Counted from the first letter of the stretch, positions 51,741-60,328 are shown. The stretch is DNA of 64,000 nt from Flagellimonas pacifica (GCF_900215465.1 NZ_OBEH01000001.1:1-64000); one strand, 5' to 3'. Notes: generated by a model not told the origin, from the sequence alone. Translations and numbers: made by a program.

Positions 51741-51817
51741 CAATCCCTTCCGTCCTTCGGACACCTTCACTTTCCTTCGACTGCGCTCAGGATGACAGGG
51801 AAGGAGCTACTTTTCGA
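51741..51817. repeat. Half REP-like element interrupted by the TCGA-type repeat
   Basis: Starts with the left arm AATCCCTTCCGTCCTTCGGA-CACCTTC, but a block CCTTCGACTGCGCTCAGGAT and GACAGGG replaces the inner stem, after which GGAAGGAGCTAC resumes. It looks like one repeat family nested in the other. It abuts the hemL stop codon. Confidence 0.75.
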
Positions 51818-51818
51818 G

Positions 51819-53096
51819 TTAAAAAATAGTTTTTACCGCCTCAATGGTCTTGTCCAAATCAGCGTAGCTGAGGGCATCGTTTAAAAAGTAGCTTTCAAAA
51901 GCTGATGGTGGTAAATACACCCCCTGCTCCAACATCCCATGAAAGTATTTTTTAAAGGTATCGTTATTGCCCTTGGCCGAGGATGCAAAGTCCACCACAG
52001 GTTCTTCACAAAAATGCACCGAAATCATACTGCCATAGCGATTAATCTGATGGGCAACTCCTTTTGAAACCAGTACTTCAGCTATCCCTTTATATAAGTA
52101 TTCCGTTTTCTCCGCCAAGCTGGTAAATACTCCCGGATTGTTGTTGAGTTCGGTGAGCATGGCCAATCCGGCACTCATGGCCAAGGGGTTTCCACTTAAG
52201 GTTCCTGCTTGATACACGGGTCCTTCGGGAGCCAAATGGGACATAATCTCAGCTCTGGCAGCAAAAGCCCCTACGGGGAGTCCGCCCCCAATTACTTTTC
52301 CGAACATCACAATATCAGCATCTATGCCCAAAGCTTCTTGCGCACCTCCTTTGCCCAAACGGAATCCGGTCATCACCTCATCAAACAACAACAAAATACC
52401 TTCTTGGGTGCAGATATCCCGTAAACCTTGGATAAATTCGTTGGTTGGAATGATACAGCCCATATTTCCAGCTACAGGTTCCAGAATCAAGGCTGCAATC
52501 TCACCTTTATTAGCTTCCACCAAAGCTTTTACGCTTTCCAAATCGTTATAATTGGCCAAAAGTGTATCTTTTGCGGTGCCTTGGGTCACCCCAGGACTAT
52601 TGGGGCTTCCAAAGGTCACCGCCCCACTCCCTGCCTGAATCAAAAAAGAATCGGAATGGCCATGATAGCACCCTGCAAATTTGATAATCTTATCTTTTCC
52701 GGTATAACCTCGGGCCAATCGCACAGCACTCATACAAGCTTCGGTTCCGCTATTCACAAAACGGATTTTGTCGATATTGGGCACCATGGAAACGGCCAGT
52801 TGGGCCAGTTCAGTCTCAATTTCGGTAGGCATTCCAAAGGAAGTTCCCTTTTTGGCTTTTTCTACTACAGCATTGATCACAGGCTCATGGGCATGACCCA
52901 AGATCAGTGGCCCCCATGAGGCAATATAATCGATGAGCTGGTTGCCGTCCTCATCATATAAATAAGCTCCTTTAGCTTCTTTTACAAAAATAGGGTCTCC
53001 CCCTACGGCTTTAAATGCCCTTACTGGGGAATTTACCCCTCCGGGAATGTATTTTTTGGCCTCCGCAAACAAGGCACTGCTTCGTTGGTATAGCAT
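51819..53096 (-). CDS. hemL: Glutamate-1-semialdehyde 2,1-aminomutase
   Basis: 425 residues, normal length. It makes 5-aminolevulinate from glutamate-1-semialdehyde in the C5 pathway of tetrapyrrole synthesis. Class III aminotransferase fold: [14 protein letters not shown] at the start, [18 protein letters not shown] (PLP phosphate contact), [23 protein letters not shown], then [13 protein letters not shown] with the PLP lysine at about 265 and [17 protein letters not shown]. Monocistronic by spacing, followed by repeats. Confidence 0.97.
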   Translation of the reverse strand: MLYQRSSALFAEAKKYIPGGVNSPVRAFKAVGGDPIFVKEAKGAYLYDEDGNQLIDYIASWGPLILGHAHEPVINAVVEKAKKGTSFGMPTEIETELAQLAVSMVPNIDKIRFVNSGTEACMSAVRLARGYTGKDKIIKFAGCYHGHSDSFLIQAGSGAVTFGSPNSPGVTQGTAKDTLLANYNDLESVKALVEANKGEIAALILEPVAGNMGCIIPTNEFIQGLRDICTQEGILLLFDEVMTGFRLGKGGAQEALGIDADIVMFGKVIGGGLPVGAFAARAEIMSHLAPEGPVYQAGTLSGNPLAMSAGLAMLTELNNNPGVFTSLAEKTEYLYKGIAEVLVSKGVAHQINRYGSMISVHFCEEPVVDFASSAKGNNDTFKKYFHGMLEQGVYLPPSAFESYFLNDALSYADLDKTIEAVKTIF

Positions 53097-53115
53097 TTAG
53101 TATTCTATTCTTTGA

Positions 53116-53181
53116 TGTCAGTTCGAGCGCAGTCGAGAACCATTTTTGAACAGCCGCATCTCGACTGCGCTCGATGTGACA
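53116..53181. repeat. TCGA-type inverted repeat (dispersed family)
   Basis: Two perfect 16-base arms, TCGAGCGCAGTCGAGA (53123-53138) and TCTCGACTGCGCTCGA (53159-53174), separated by 20 bases and extended by TGTCA/TGACA at the ends. It lies in the 86-base gap between hemL and the LysM gene. Same family as the pieces at 51764-51800 and 59617-59690. Confidence 0.88.
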
Positions 53182-53182
53182 G

Positions 53183-54034
53183 TTATTTTGATTTTTCTTT
53201 CCGGATATTGAGCACTTGCCCAATGGAAATGGTATTAGTATTAAGGTTGTTGATTTGTTTGAGCTCATCTACTGAAATGGCATATTTACGAGAGATGGCA
53301 TACAGGGTTTCCCCCTGTTCCACCACATGGGTAAACACTTCATATTTTTTAGGTGCCCGAACGGTTTCCAGTCCTCCACGCACCACTTCTGCGTCATACT
53401 GGTCCAAATTATATCGTTCAATCAAGGCAATCAATTTTTGTGGATACTTCCTGTCCGTTGCATACCCCGCCTGACGCAAACCGTAAGCCCATTTTTTATA
53501 ATCGTTCCGTCTGTAATTGAACAGAAATTTATATCGTGACCTTGAAGAAAGAAAAATACTATGATCTCGGAATGAATACATGGGATGGTTGTACTTTCGG
53601 AAGCACTCTCCCTTGGCATCGTCATCATGAAAATCGAACTCCCCGTCCCACCCGGTATGGCATTTTATCCCAAAATGGTTATTGGTCTTTCGGGTGAGTT
53701 CCCCTTTGCCCGAGCCACTCTCCAAAATACCTTGCGCCAAGGTAATACTTGCAGGAATACCAAAGGCACGCATCTCGTACTTGGCCATTTCGGCAAAAGT
53801 CTCTATATACTCCTGGGTGTTTGCAATGGGAAATTTTACAAATCGACCAGGGTTCACAGGTAAAGGATATAATTCAGAATCTTTGGGACCATCCTTTGGA
53901 AGTCCCGTATTGGGATCTTGGTCCTTTTTAACCTCCACCACCGGTTTGGGTTGACGGGTCACCGTCCTCTTTTTTGATTTACAGCCCGTGAACACTAAAA
54001 CGAGCACCAAAACATATCCTATTCGTTTGATCAT
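53183..54034 (-). CDS. Glucosaminidase-LysM lipoprotein (peptidoglycan hydrolase)
   Basis: 283 residues. Lipoprotein signal with cysteine at about 18 (VFTGC). A glucosaminidase domain of the FlgJ/LytG type (about 80-205) has SITLAQGILESGSGKGEL with the catalytic Glu and NNHFGIKCHTGWDGEF, then YNHPMYSFRDHSIFL. A C-terminal LysM domain (about 235-280) reads HVVEQGETLYAISRKYAIS and ISIGQVLNIR. It cuts glycan strands at the inner face of the outer membrane. Its start overlaps the stop of the desulfhydrase-like gene by 4 bases, so they form an operon. Confidence 0.93.
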   Translation of the reverse strand: MIKRIGYVLVLVLVFTGCKSKKRTVTRQPKPVVEVKKDQDPNTGLPKDGPKDSELYPLPVNPGRFVKFPIANTQEYIETFAEMAKYEMRAFGIPASITLAQGILESGSGKGELTRKTNNHFGIKCHTGWDGEFDFHDDDAKGECFRKYNHPMYSFRDHSIFLSSRSRYKFLFNYRRNDYKKWAYGLRQAGYATDRKYPQKLIALIERYNLDQYDAEVVRGGLETVRAPKKYEVFTHVVEQGETLYAISRKYAISVDELKQINNLNTNTISIGQVLNIRKEKSK

Positions 54035-54936
54035 ACGTCCAACAACGGTAAATTCCTTTTTTTTAATGCAAGATTCATACCTTCTATGCCCTGCAGCCCT
54101 CCTGTATGAATGGCCAAAATTTGGGCCCCTTTTTTAAAAGTATCCTTTTTTATCAAGTCAAAAATACCAAAAAGCATTTTTCCGGTATAAACAGGATCCA
54201 AGGGAATTCCAGTTTCTTTTTTAAAGGTGTTGATAAAATTGATCAAACTTGCATCAACCTTGGCATAGCCTCCAAAATGGTAATCAGAAATTAAATCCCA
54301 ATTTTCGTTTCGGGCAAATTTACGGATATCTTCTTTTAGAAAATCACCTTTTAAGGCAGGGAAACCCCACACCGTTTGATGGGCTTTTGCTGAATTGGTA
54401 AGTCCGGATACGGTGCCTCCTGTTCCAACACAACTGCAAATAAAGTCAAACTTAACATCTGCTTCGGTCAAAATTTCTTCACAACCTTTAACCGCCAAGG
54501 TGTTGGTTCCCCCTTCGGGAAGGATATAAAACTTGCCAAAAGCATCGTTCAATCCATCCAAAAAATATTTTTCATTTTTTTTTCGATAATCGCTTCGCGA
54601 AACAAAATGAAATTCCATTCCATGATCACGCGCTAATCTCAATGTTGGGTTTTCTTGCCAGCTGTCCTTTAACTCTTCTCCTCTAATGATACCAATGGTC
54701 TCAAATCCTTTCTCCTTTCCAGCGCAGGCCGTTGCGGCAATATGATTGGAAAAAGCACCACCAAAGGTGAGTAAGGTGGTATGGCCTTGTTGCTCAGCTT
54801 CAAGCAAGTTGTATTTAAGCTTTCGGTATTTGTTACCTGAGATATGTGGGTGGATAGTGTCCTCCCTTTTGATGTAAAGGGTCACTCCTTTTTCTTCAAG
54901 AATGGATAAATCTATTTTCTGATCGGGAACAAGCAA
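54031..54936 (-). CDS. PLP-dependent D-cysteine desulfhydrase/ACC deaminase family enzyme
   Basis: 301 residues. Fold type II PLP enzyme with the family signature LYIKREDTIHPHISGNKYRKLKYNLL; the PLP lysine is in GNKYRK at about 36. LLTFGGAFSNHIAATACAGKEKG, YILPEGGTNTLAVKGC and CSCVGTGGTVSGL are further family motifs. These enzymes release sulfide from D-cysteine or deaminate 1-aminocyclopropane-1-carboxylate. The choice between the two cannot be made by eye. First gene of an operon with the LysM protein (4-base overlap). Confidence 0.92.
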   Translation of the reverse strand: MLVPDQKIDLSILEEKGVTLYIKREDTIHPHISGNKYRKLKYNLLEAEQQGHTTLLTFGGAFSNHIAATACAGKEKGFETIGIIRGEELKDSWQENPTLRLARDHGMEFHFVSRSDYRKKNEKYFLDGLNDAFGKFYILPEGGTNTLAVKGCEEILTEADVKFDFICSCVGTGGTVSGLTNSAKAHQTVWGFPALKGDFLKEDIRKFARNENWDLISDYHFGGYAKVDASLINFINTFKKETGIPLDPVYTGKMLFGIFDLIKKDTFKKGAQILAIHTGGLQGIEGMNLALKKRNLPLLDV

Positions 54937-54945
54937 GTTGTGTGA

Positions 54946-55275
54946 TTAACGCGTCAAATAGTCCAAAAAACCAAAGGACTTTCTGCGTGCAAGATACTCT
55001 TTATCCTCCTCGTTTGCATAAGCTTCACGTTCAAAACTAATGTTTTGGTACGCCCTATAACTGTCCAAATAAAGTACAGTTCGCAACAGCCATTCAGCAA
55101 TGTATAAGATATAAAAAGGAAAGATCAACAACTCTTGCTGTTGTTTTAAGTGTATGCGCTCATGATTAATGAGCACTTCATCTTTTTTAAGATTATCTTC
55201 TTTTAAAAAGATAAATGGCCAAAGAGATAGGCCTACATAATTTCGATAAAAGAAATGTTTAAAAACTAATATCAC
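54946..55275 (-). CDS. Small membrane protein with HExxH zinc motif
   Basis: 109 residues. It has the motif VLINHERIHLKQQQELLIFPFY with HExxH (HERIH at about 38-42) and a downstream FEREAYANE (about 82-90) that could supply the third ligand, as in the BlaR1/M56-type gluzincin arrangement in miniature. Hydrophobic segments at about 10-22 and 50-72 place it in the membrane. It looks like a minimal M56-like peptidase domain without the sensor part. It is 9 bases upstream of the desulfhydrase-like gene on the same strand. Activity is inferred from motif only. Confidence 0.78.
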   Translation of the reverse strand: MILVFKHFFYRNYVGLSLWPFIFLKEDNLKKDEVLINHERIHLKQQQELLIFPFYILYIAEWLLRTVLYLDSYRAYQNISFEREAYANEEDKEYLARRKSFGFLDYLTR

Positions 55276-55374
55276 GTTTAAACTATAATAAGTTTCTTAC
55301 AAAGATAACCTCCAATATATTAGAAATTTGGATTGATCCGATGATAACATTAACAATTTCGGTGAACTACTTAA

Positions 55375-55596
<222 letters not shown>

Positions 55597-55661
55597 AGCA
55601 CTGTTCGGCATAATATTTGTGACTGATTTTTAGTGATTTATTGAACTCAAAAAAGATTTCT

Positions 55662-56234
55662 ATGAAAAATTTAAAACTGTTTTCCTTAGCTGCCTTAACA
55701 ATTACTCTACTGTTTTCCTGTACCTCGGTCAGAGTGGTTTCCGATTATGATCAAAAAGCTGATTTTCAAACTTTCAAATCATATGCCTTTTATAAAACTG
55801 GCATTGACAAGGCCCAAATCTCTGATTTGGACAAAAAACGTATTCTTAGAGCCATTGAGGCTGAAATGAGCTCTCGCGGTTTTGTTAAATCTCAACAACC
55901 AGATGTTTTGGTAAGCATCTTTACCAAAGAACGTGAGCGTGTTGACGTCTACAACAACAACTTTGGTTGGGGTTATGGAGGTTTTTACAATCCTTGGGTC
56001 TGGGGTCCTGGATGGGGCTGGAACAACACCCCCAATGTTAGCACACGTACCGAAGGATCTCTTTACATTGATGTAATAGATGCCAAAAAGAAGGAACTGG
56101 TATGGCAAGGTCGCGGTGTAGGAACCTTAAACAATACTAAGAACTTAGAAAAGAAAGAGGAACGTATTCGAGAATTTGTATCGCATATTCTTAAAGAATA
56201 TCCTCCATCAGTAACAGCTGTTGCAGCGAATTAA
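55662..56234 (+). CDS. DUF4136 family lipoprotein
   Basis: 190 residues from the ATG at 55662; the TTG at 55641 is less likely. Lipoprotein signal with cysteine at about 20 (TLLFSC). The mature part starts TSVRVVSDYDQKADFQTFKSYAFYKT, the DUF4136 signature. A Gly/Trp/Tyr-rich loop (about 112-133, GWGYGGFYNPWVWGPGWGW) precedes the conserved GSLYIDVIDAKKKELVWQGRG. Probably anchored in the outer membrane; the role is unknown. Confidence 0.88.
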   Translation: MKNLKLFSLAALTITLLFSCTSVRVVSDYDQKADFQTFKSYAFYKTGIDKAQISDLDKKRILRAIEAEMSSRGFVKSQQPDVLVSIFTKERERVDVYNNNFGWGYGGFYNPWVWGPGWGWNNTPNVSTRTEGSLYIDVIDAKKKELVWQGRGVGTLNNTKNLEKKEERIREFVSHILKEYPPSVTAVAAN

Positions 56235-56338
56235 AAAATTATCAAAAACAGAGCGAAGAATCCAAAGTAGCTGAATTGAAAGTGTTCATCGAAGTTGGAA
56301 AAGTGAAGTGGGTTCTTCGTTCTCTTTATGTTTCTTTG

Positions 56339-56806
56339 TTACAACAACGGAAAGGTCTTTTCGTTCTTTACCTCATTTAAAACAAAAGCACTTTTCACGG
56401 CCCCAATATTGGGTAAGGATGCAATTTTAGTCTTCGCAAACTTATAATACGCATCTAGATTCTTTACAATAACCTTCAGCAAAAAGTCAAACTCTCCCCC
56501 AACCACAAAACACTCCGTAACCTCGGAGAATTGATTTACCTGTCTCAAGAAATCATCCATTAAGTGCCCCTTTTGGGCTTCCAGGGAAACAAAACTGAAT
56601 ACGGTAATACTGCTTTCAATTTTTTCTTTATCAATTATGGCAGCATAGTTCTTGATAAAACCCTCTTGCTCCAATCTTCTTATACGTTCATACACCGGGG
56701 TCTTGGTCAAACCAAGTTGTTCAGCGATATTTTTGGCAACAGTCTTGGCATCTTTTTCCAATATTTTTAGAATCTCACGATCAATGGCGTCCAATTGTGC
56801 TTGCAT
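56339..56806 (-). CDS. Lrp/AsnC family transcriptional regulator
   Basis: 155 residues: N-terminal HTH (about 5-55, LDAIDREILKILEKDAKTVAK and TKTPVYERIRRLEQEGFI) and C-terminal RAM ligand domain (about 70-150, with VTECFVVGGEFDFLLKVIV). Lrp proteins sense amino acids. It is divergent from the aromatic amino acid hydroxylase gene, and two inverted repeats lie between them, so control of that gene in response to phenylalanine or tyrosine is likely but inferred. Confidence 0.93.
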   Translation of the reverse strand: MQAQLDAIDREILKILEKDAKTVAKNIAEQLGLTKTPVYERIRRLEQEGFIKNYAAIIDKEKIESSITVFSFVSLEAQKGHLMDDFLRQVNQFSEVTECFVVGGEFDFLLKVIVKNLDAYYKFAKTKIASLPNIGAVKSAFVLNEVKNEKTFPLL

Positions 56807-56861
56807 ACTTTTTCCTGTTTTGCTTCTTTCAACAATTCAAAATTAATACATATTCCTAAAA

Positions 56862-56899
56862 TATTACACGTAATAAGTCTTTATTCCTTCTAAGAATAA
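56862..56899. promoter_or_regulatory. Candidate Lrp/AsnC operators
   Basis: TATTAC-N2-GTAATA (56862-56875) and TTATTC-N7-GAATAA (56881-56899) lie in the divergent spacer between the Lrp-type regulator and the hydroxylase gene, in the A/T-rich style of Lrp sites. Confidence 0.4.
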
Positions 56900-56959
56900 A
56901 TTAACATGTTATTTGTTCCGTCATCAGTATATTTATAGGAAGATTTTAATTCATTTACA

Positions 56960-58726
56960 ATGAAAGATGCTGCATACGAAAGCAATCCCATTTTGGATAA
57001 ACTGCCCGAACATCTAAAACAGTTTATCAAACCTCAAAATTATGAGGAGTATTCCGCCATTGATCAAGCGGTTTGGCGCTATGTAATGCGCAAAAATGTG
57101 GATTATTTAAGTAAAGTGGCGCACAGATCATATGTAGATGGACTGGAGCAGACTGGAATTTCCATTGACCATATTCCCAACATGTACGGTATGAACCGTA
57201 TTTTAAAGGAAATCGGTTGGGCTGCGGTTGCCGTAGATGGTTTTATTCCTCCTGCAGCATTTATGGAATTTCAAGCGTATAACGTATTGGTAATTGCATC
57301 GGATATCCGACAATTGGAAAATATTGAGTACACACCAGCTCCAGATATTATCCATGAAGGAGCCGGCCACGCTCCTATTATCGCAAATCCAGAGTACGCA
57401 GAATACCTAAGGCGATTTGGCGAAATTGGCAGCAAAGCCATTTCCAGCGCCAAGGATTATGAACTTTATGAAGCGGTAAGGCATTTATCTATCATAAAAG
57501 AAGCTCACGGCACTTCCCAAGAGGAAATTGATAAAGCCGAGAAACATATTGAATACCTGCAAGAAAACATGGGTGAACCGAGTGAAATGGCCCTTATTCG
57601 AAATTTGCACTGGTGGACAGTAGAATATGGGTTGATAGGTACCGTGGATAATCCAAAAATCTATGGAGCGGGACTGCTTTCATCCATTGGAGAAAGTAAA
57701 TGGTGCATGCAGGACGAGGTGATCAAATTACCCTACACCATTGAAGCAGCCCATCAAGCTTTTGACATCACCAAACCCCAGCCTCAGTTGTTTGTTACTC
57801 CCGATTTTGCACTTTTGAGTCAAGTATTAGAGGATTTTGCCAATACCATGGCCCTGCGAACCGGCGGACTTGTAGGAATTAAAAAATTGGTTGACTCTAA
57901 AGCACTGGGCAGTATAGAACTTAGTACGGGATTGCAAATCTCAGGGCATTTCCAAAGCGTAATCGAACATGATGGCAAACCTGTTTACATGAGAACCATT
58001 GGTTCCACGGCTTTGGCATATCGCGAAAAGGAATTGGTAGGACATAGCGTACTAGAACATCCCGAAGGATTTGGGTCACCAATAGGAAAGTTAAAAGGAA
58101 TCAATTTAGCCATTGAAGATATGGGGCCAAGGGATTTAAAGGCCTATAAAATTTATGAAGGTGAGCAGGTTTCATTGGAGTTTGAGGGAGGTGTCAAAGT
58201 TGAAGGCACTATCATAACTGGCACCCGAAATTTACAGGGCAAAATACTGCTGGTTACCTTTAAAGATTGTACTGTAACCCACAATGGTACTGTTTTGTTT
58301 CTACCTGAATGGGGGCTCTACCATATGGCCGTAGGCCAAGAGGTTGTTTCAGCATTCAATGGCCCTGCGGATTTAAACAGTTTTAACCTGATTACGCATG
58401 TTCCTTTGGAAACTACCATAAAGTCAGAGAAAAGTACTACGAGAGCACAATTGGAACTATACTACCAACAAATCCGGGATTTTAGGGAAGGTTCAAACAC
58501 CACCACGTCAAGAAATAAGGTTTTCAAGGAATTGCAGGAAAACTATCCGGAAGATTGGTTGTTATCCGTTGAACTTTTCGAACTGGCTAAAAAAGGTAAC
58601 GATTCAGGGTTTCAAAAGGAAATCAAAGCACATCTGGAAACGGTCAAACAAAACAATCCTAAAGTTGGACATTTGATCGATGATGGTTTGGAATTAGTCG
58701 AGCTTGGTACTGCTAAGGTTGAGTAA
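56960..58726 (+). CDS. phhA: Aromatic amino acid hydroxylase (long flavobacterial form)
   Basis: 588 residues, about twice the proteobacterial PhhA. The pterin- and iron-dependent catalytic domain covers about 20-330: PDIIHEGAGHAPIIANPEYAEY supplies the two iron-binding His residues (HExxGH) and a later Glu (around 180) the third. It converts phenylalanine to tyrosine. The roughly 250-residue C-terminal part (QISGHFQSVIEHDGKPVYMRT) is characteristic of the Bacteroidota version; its role is not known to me. Divergent from an Lrp/AsnC gene. The last 33 bases overlap the convergent DUF4230 gene. Confidence 0.93.
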   Translation: MKDAAYESNPILDKLPEHLKQFIKPQNYEEYSAIDQAVWRYVMRKNVDYLSKVAHRSYVDGLEQTGISIDHIPNMYGMNRILKEIGWAAVAVDGFIPPAAFMEFQAYNVLVIASDIRQLENIEYTPAPDIIHEGAGHAPIIANPEYAEYLRRFGEIGSKAISSAKDYELYEAVRHLSIIKEAHGTSQEEIDKAEKHIEYLQENMGEPSEMALIRNLHWWTVEYGLIGTVDNPKIYGAGLLSSIGESKWCMQDEVIKLPYTIEAAHQAFDITKPQPQLFVTPDFALLSQVLEDFANTMALRTGGLVGIKKLVDSKALGSIELSTGLQISGHFQSVIEHDGKPVYMRTIGSTALAYREKELVGHSVLEHPEGFGSPIGKLKGINLAIEDMGPRDLKAYKIYEGEQVSLEFEGGVKVEGTIITGTRNLQGKILLVTFKDCTVTHNGTVLFLPEWGLYHMAVGQEVVSAFNGPADLNSFNLITHVPLETTIKSEKSTTRAQLELYYQQIRDFREGSNTTTSRNKVFKELQENYPEDWLLSVELFELAKKGNDSGFQKEIKAHLETVKQNNPKVGHLIDDGLELVELGTAKVE

Positions 58727-59320
58727 TCCATCATAAGAATCGATGGTTTTTTGGTTGTATTCCAAAGTCCACCCCATGGAATTGGACAGCACATAGATTC
58801 GGGAAAGTTCGCTAATCAACCTATTTTCAGCATTTGATTTTAAAGAAGAAGCTTCAATTTTTCGCATTAGGGAAGCATTTACATTTTCTTTAATGGCATT
58901 ATAATCACCAGCTTTAAATGGATTAAAATAATCCGCTGTTACATCATAGTATTCAAAATCCGGGTTGATTTTGACCTCAGGTTCGGGAATTGATGAAATT
59001 TTGATGGTTTTTTCGGCCTCGTCAAGCTCATATTCAACCTTGCTTAGATCATACGAAATAGTCGCCTCGGCATTCACCACCACCAATGCTTTTTTATCTG
59101 CCGTCACCAAAGATCCAAACAGCTCTTTGGAATCTGCATAATTGTATACCTCCACAAAGTGCCCTTCGGTCACAATAAGCTTGGATACGTTTTTTAACTC
59201 CTGCTGAATCAATAAAGAACTCTCTTTAAGCGTAGCAGATTCTTCCCGATAATCTGCACAGGATTTGTAGATCAATACCGAGGCCAAAGCTATGATTGCA
59301 CCAACAAGGACTTTCTTCAT
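58694..59320 (-). CDS. DUF4230 family protein
   Basis: 208 residues. One N-terminal membrane segment (about 3-20, VLVGAIIALASVLIYKSC) and a periplasmic domain with LKNVSKLIVTEGHFVEVYNY, ALVVVNAEATISYDLSKVEYEL and KTIKISSIPEPEVKINPDFEYYDV, the DUF4230 pattern. Function unknown. Its stop region overlaps the 3' end of the hydroxylase gene. On the other side it follows the GSCFA gene by 3 bases. Confidence 0.9.
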   Translation of the reverse strand: MKKVLVGAIIALASVLIYKSCADYREESATLKESSLLIQQELKNVSKLIVTEGHFVEVYNYADSKELFGSLVTADKKALVVVNAEATISYDLSKVEYELDEAEKTIKISSIPEPEVKINPDFEYYDVTADYFNPFKAGDYNAIKENVNASLMRKIEASSLKSNAENRLISELSRIYVLSNSMGWTLEYNQKTIDSYDGLLNLSSTKLD

Positions 59321-59323
59321 GGA

Positions 59324-60328
59324 TCAGAATTTCATGAAAGGATATCTTTCTTGAAGATACGTAATTTTCTCGCCCAGCGACTTTTTGAATTTTTGATGTG
59401 TCTCAGAATCCGGGTTAAAGGACTTGTGTTGTAGTCCTTTTTGAACTGCCTCTACCTCATCCATCACGGGGTAGATTTCTGGAGATATCCATGCCAATTT
59501 GAACTTTTCCCATATGTAATCAACCGACAATTCATTGGGATGCACCATATCTTTCCCATAAAAACGATAATCGCGCAATTCGTCCATGACAATTTCATAG
59601 GATGGAAAATAGGAAAGACTTCTCGACTGCCCCTTCGACACTTCGGCTTTGCTCAGTGCAGGCGAGCTCAGGGTGACAGCTCGAAGTGACAAAATAGTAT
59701 GCACGGCGGATATCAGATGTGCTTTGCTGCGTTGGTTTTCCACAAACCCATCCTTTAAATGGCGCACTGGGGAAATAGTGAAAATAATCTGTGCTTTTTC
59801 GTTTACGGATTGGATAAGTTCCGCCATCTTTTTAATACTTGATTGAATCCTTTCGACCGACAACAGCTCTTTGGAAAATTCCTTTTGCGGCACCTTATGG
59901 CAGTTCGCTACAGTTTTTTGGGTTGAATTATGTTTATAGGTCCAAGACGTACCCAAGGTCAAAACAACATCAGTGGCTTCCTTTAATGTTTTTGCAGTTT
60001 CTTCCAATCCATTATTCAAATTATCAAGCAATTCTTGTTCCGAAAGAGCACTTATATCGGAATGGGCATCAAAACAATGCCAAATTCCGTCATGTTCAAA
60101 AACCTCTGCTTTTTGATAAGGTTGATTCGTTAACGCTCTTTCAATCAAATTTTCAATAGCAAGCGGATGAAACAAAATCCCAAAAGGGTTTTGCGTTGTT
60201 TGAAACTTAAAGAAGTTCAGTTTACCGCCAATATTCTCTACAAAACAAGAACCCAACAGCAATACTTTTGACTGATAGTCAATGGGATTATTTGCTTTTT
60301 CAATGGGAACAATGGTTTGAAGTTTCAT
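59324..60328 (-). CDS. GSCFA domain protein with repeat-derived insertion
   Basis: 334 residues from the ATG at 60328 (MKLQTIVPIEKANNPIDYQS). The GSCFA motif is at about 24-28 (LLLGSCFVENIG), with an SGNH-esterase-like layout: Ser in GSCF, FGILFHP, LTLGTSWTY and a C-terminal RFYGKDMVHPNELSVDY with the His. It may act on acyl groups of cell-surface glycans. An unusual stretch of about 22 residues (SLRAVTLSSPALSKAEVSKG plus QSRS) interrupts the domain before LSYFPSYEIVMDELRDY. It is encoded by a dispersed repeat at 59617-59690. Unlike the flanks it is Ser/Ala/Lys-rich. Confidence 0.92.
   Translation of the reverse strand: MKLQTIVPIEKANNPIDYQSKVLLLGSCFVENIGGKLNFFKFQTTQNPFGILFHPLAIENLIERALTNQPYQKAEVFEHDGIWHCFDAHSDISALSEQELLDNLNNGLEETAKTLKEATDVVLTLGTSWTYKHNSTQKTVANCHKVPQKEFSKELLSVERIQSSIKKMAELIQSVNEKAQIIFTISPVRHLKDGFVENQRSKAHLISAVHTILSLRAVTLSSPALSKAEVSKGQSRSLSYFPSYEIVMDELRDYRFYGKDMVHPNELSVDYIWEKFKLAWISPEIYPVMDEVEAVQKGLQHKSFNPDSETHQKFKKSLGEKITYLQERYPFMKF
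59617..59690. repeat. Dispersed TCGA-type repeat inserted in frame in a gene
   Basis: About 74 bases with ends ACTTCTCGACTG and TCGAAGT that are imperfect inverted copies. Inside are CCTTCGACACTTCGGCTTTG and GCTCAGGGTGAC, the fragments typical of the intergenic copies. No stop codon in the gene's frame, so the reading frame continues through it. Confidence 0.8.

Noticed and set aside
47453..51817. Possible CRISPR array from the repeated palindromes
   Set aside because: Copies are about 125 bases, irregularly spaced and separated by genes; there are no short equal repeats with unique spacers and no cas genes.
52428..52919. Plus-strand frame (163 codons)
   Set aside because: Antisense shadow of hemL.
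56253..56325. Long imperfect stem (GCGAAGAATCC with GGGTTCTTCGTT) after the DUF4136 gene
   Set aside because: The loop is about 50 bases and the T tract is poor, so a terminator call is not supported.
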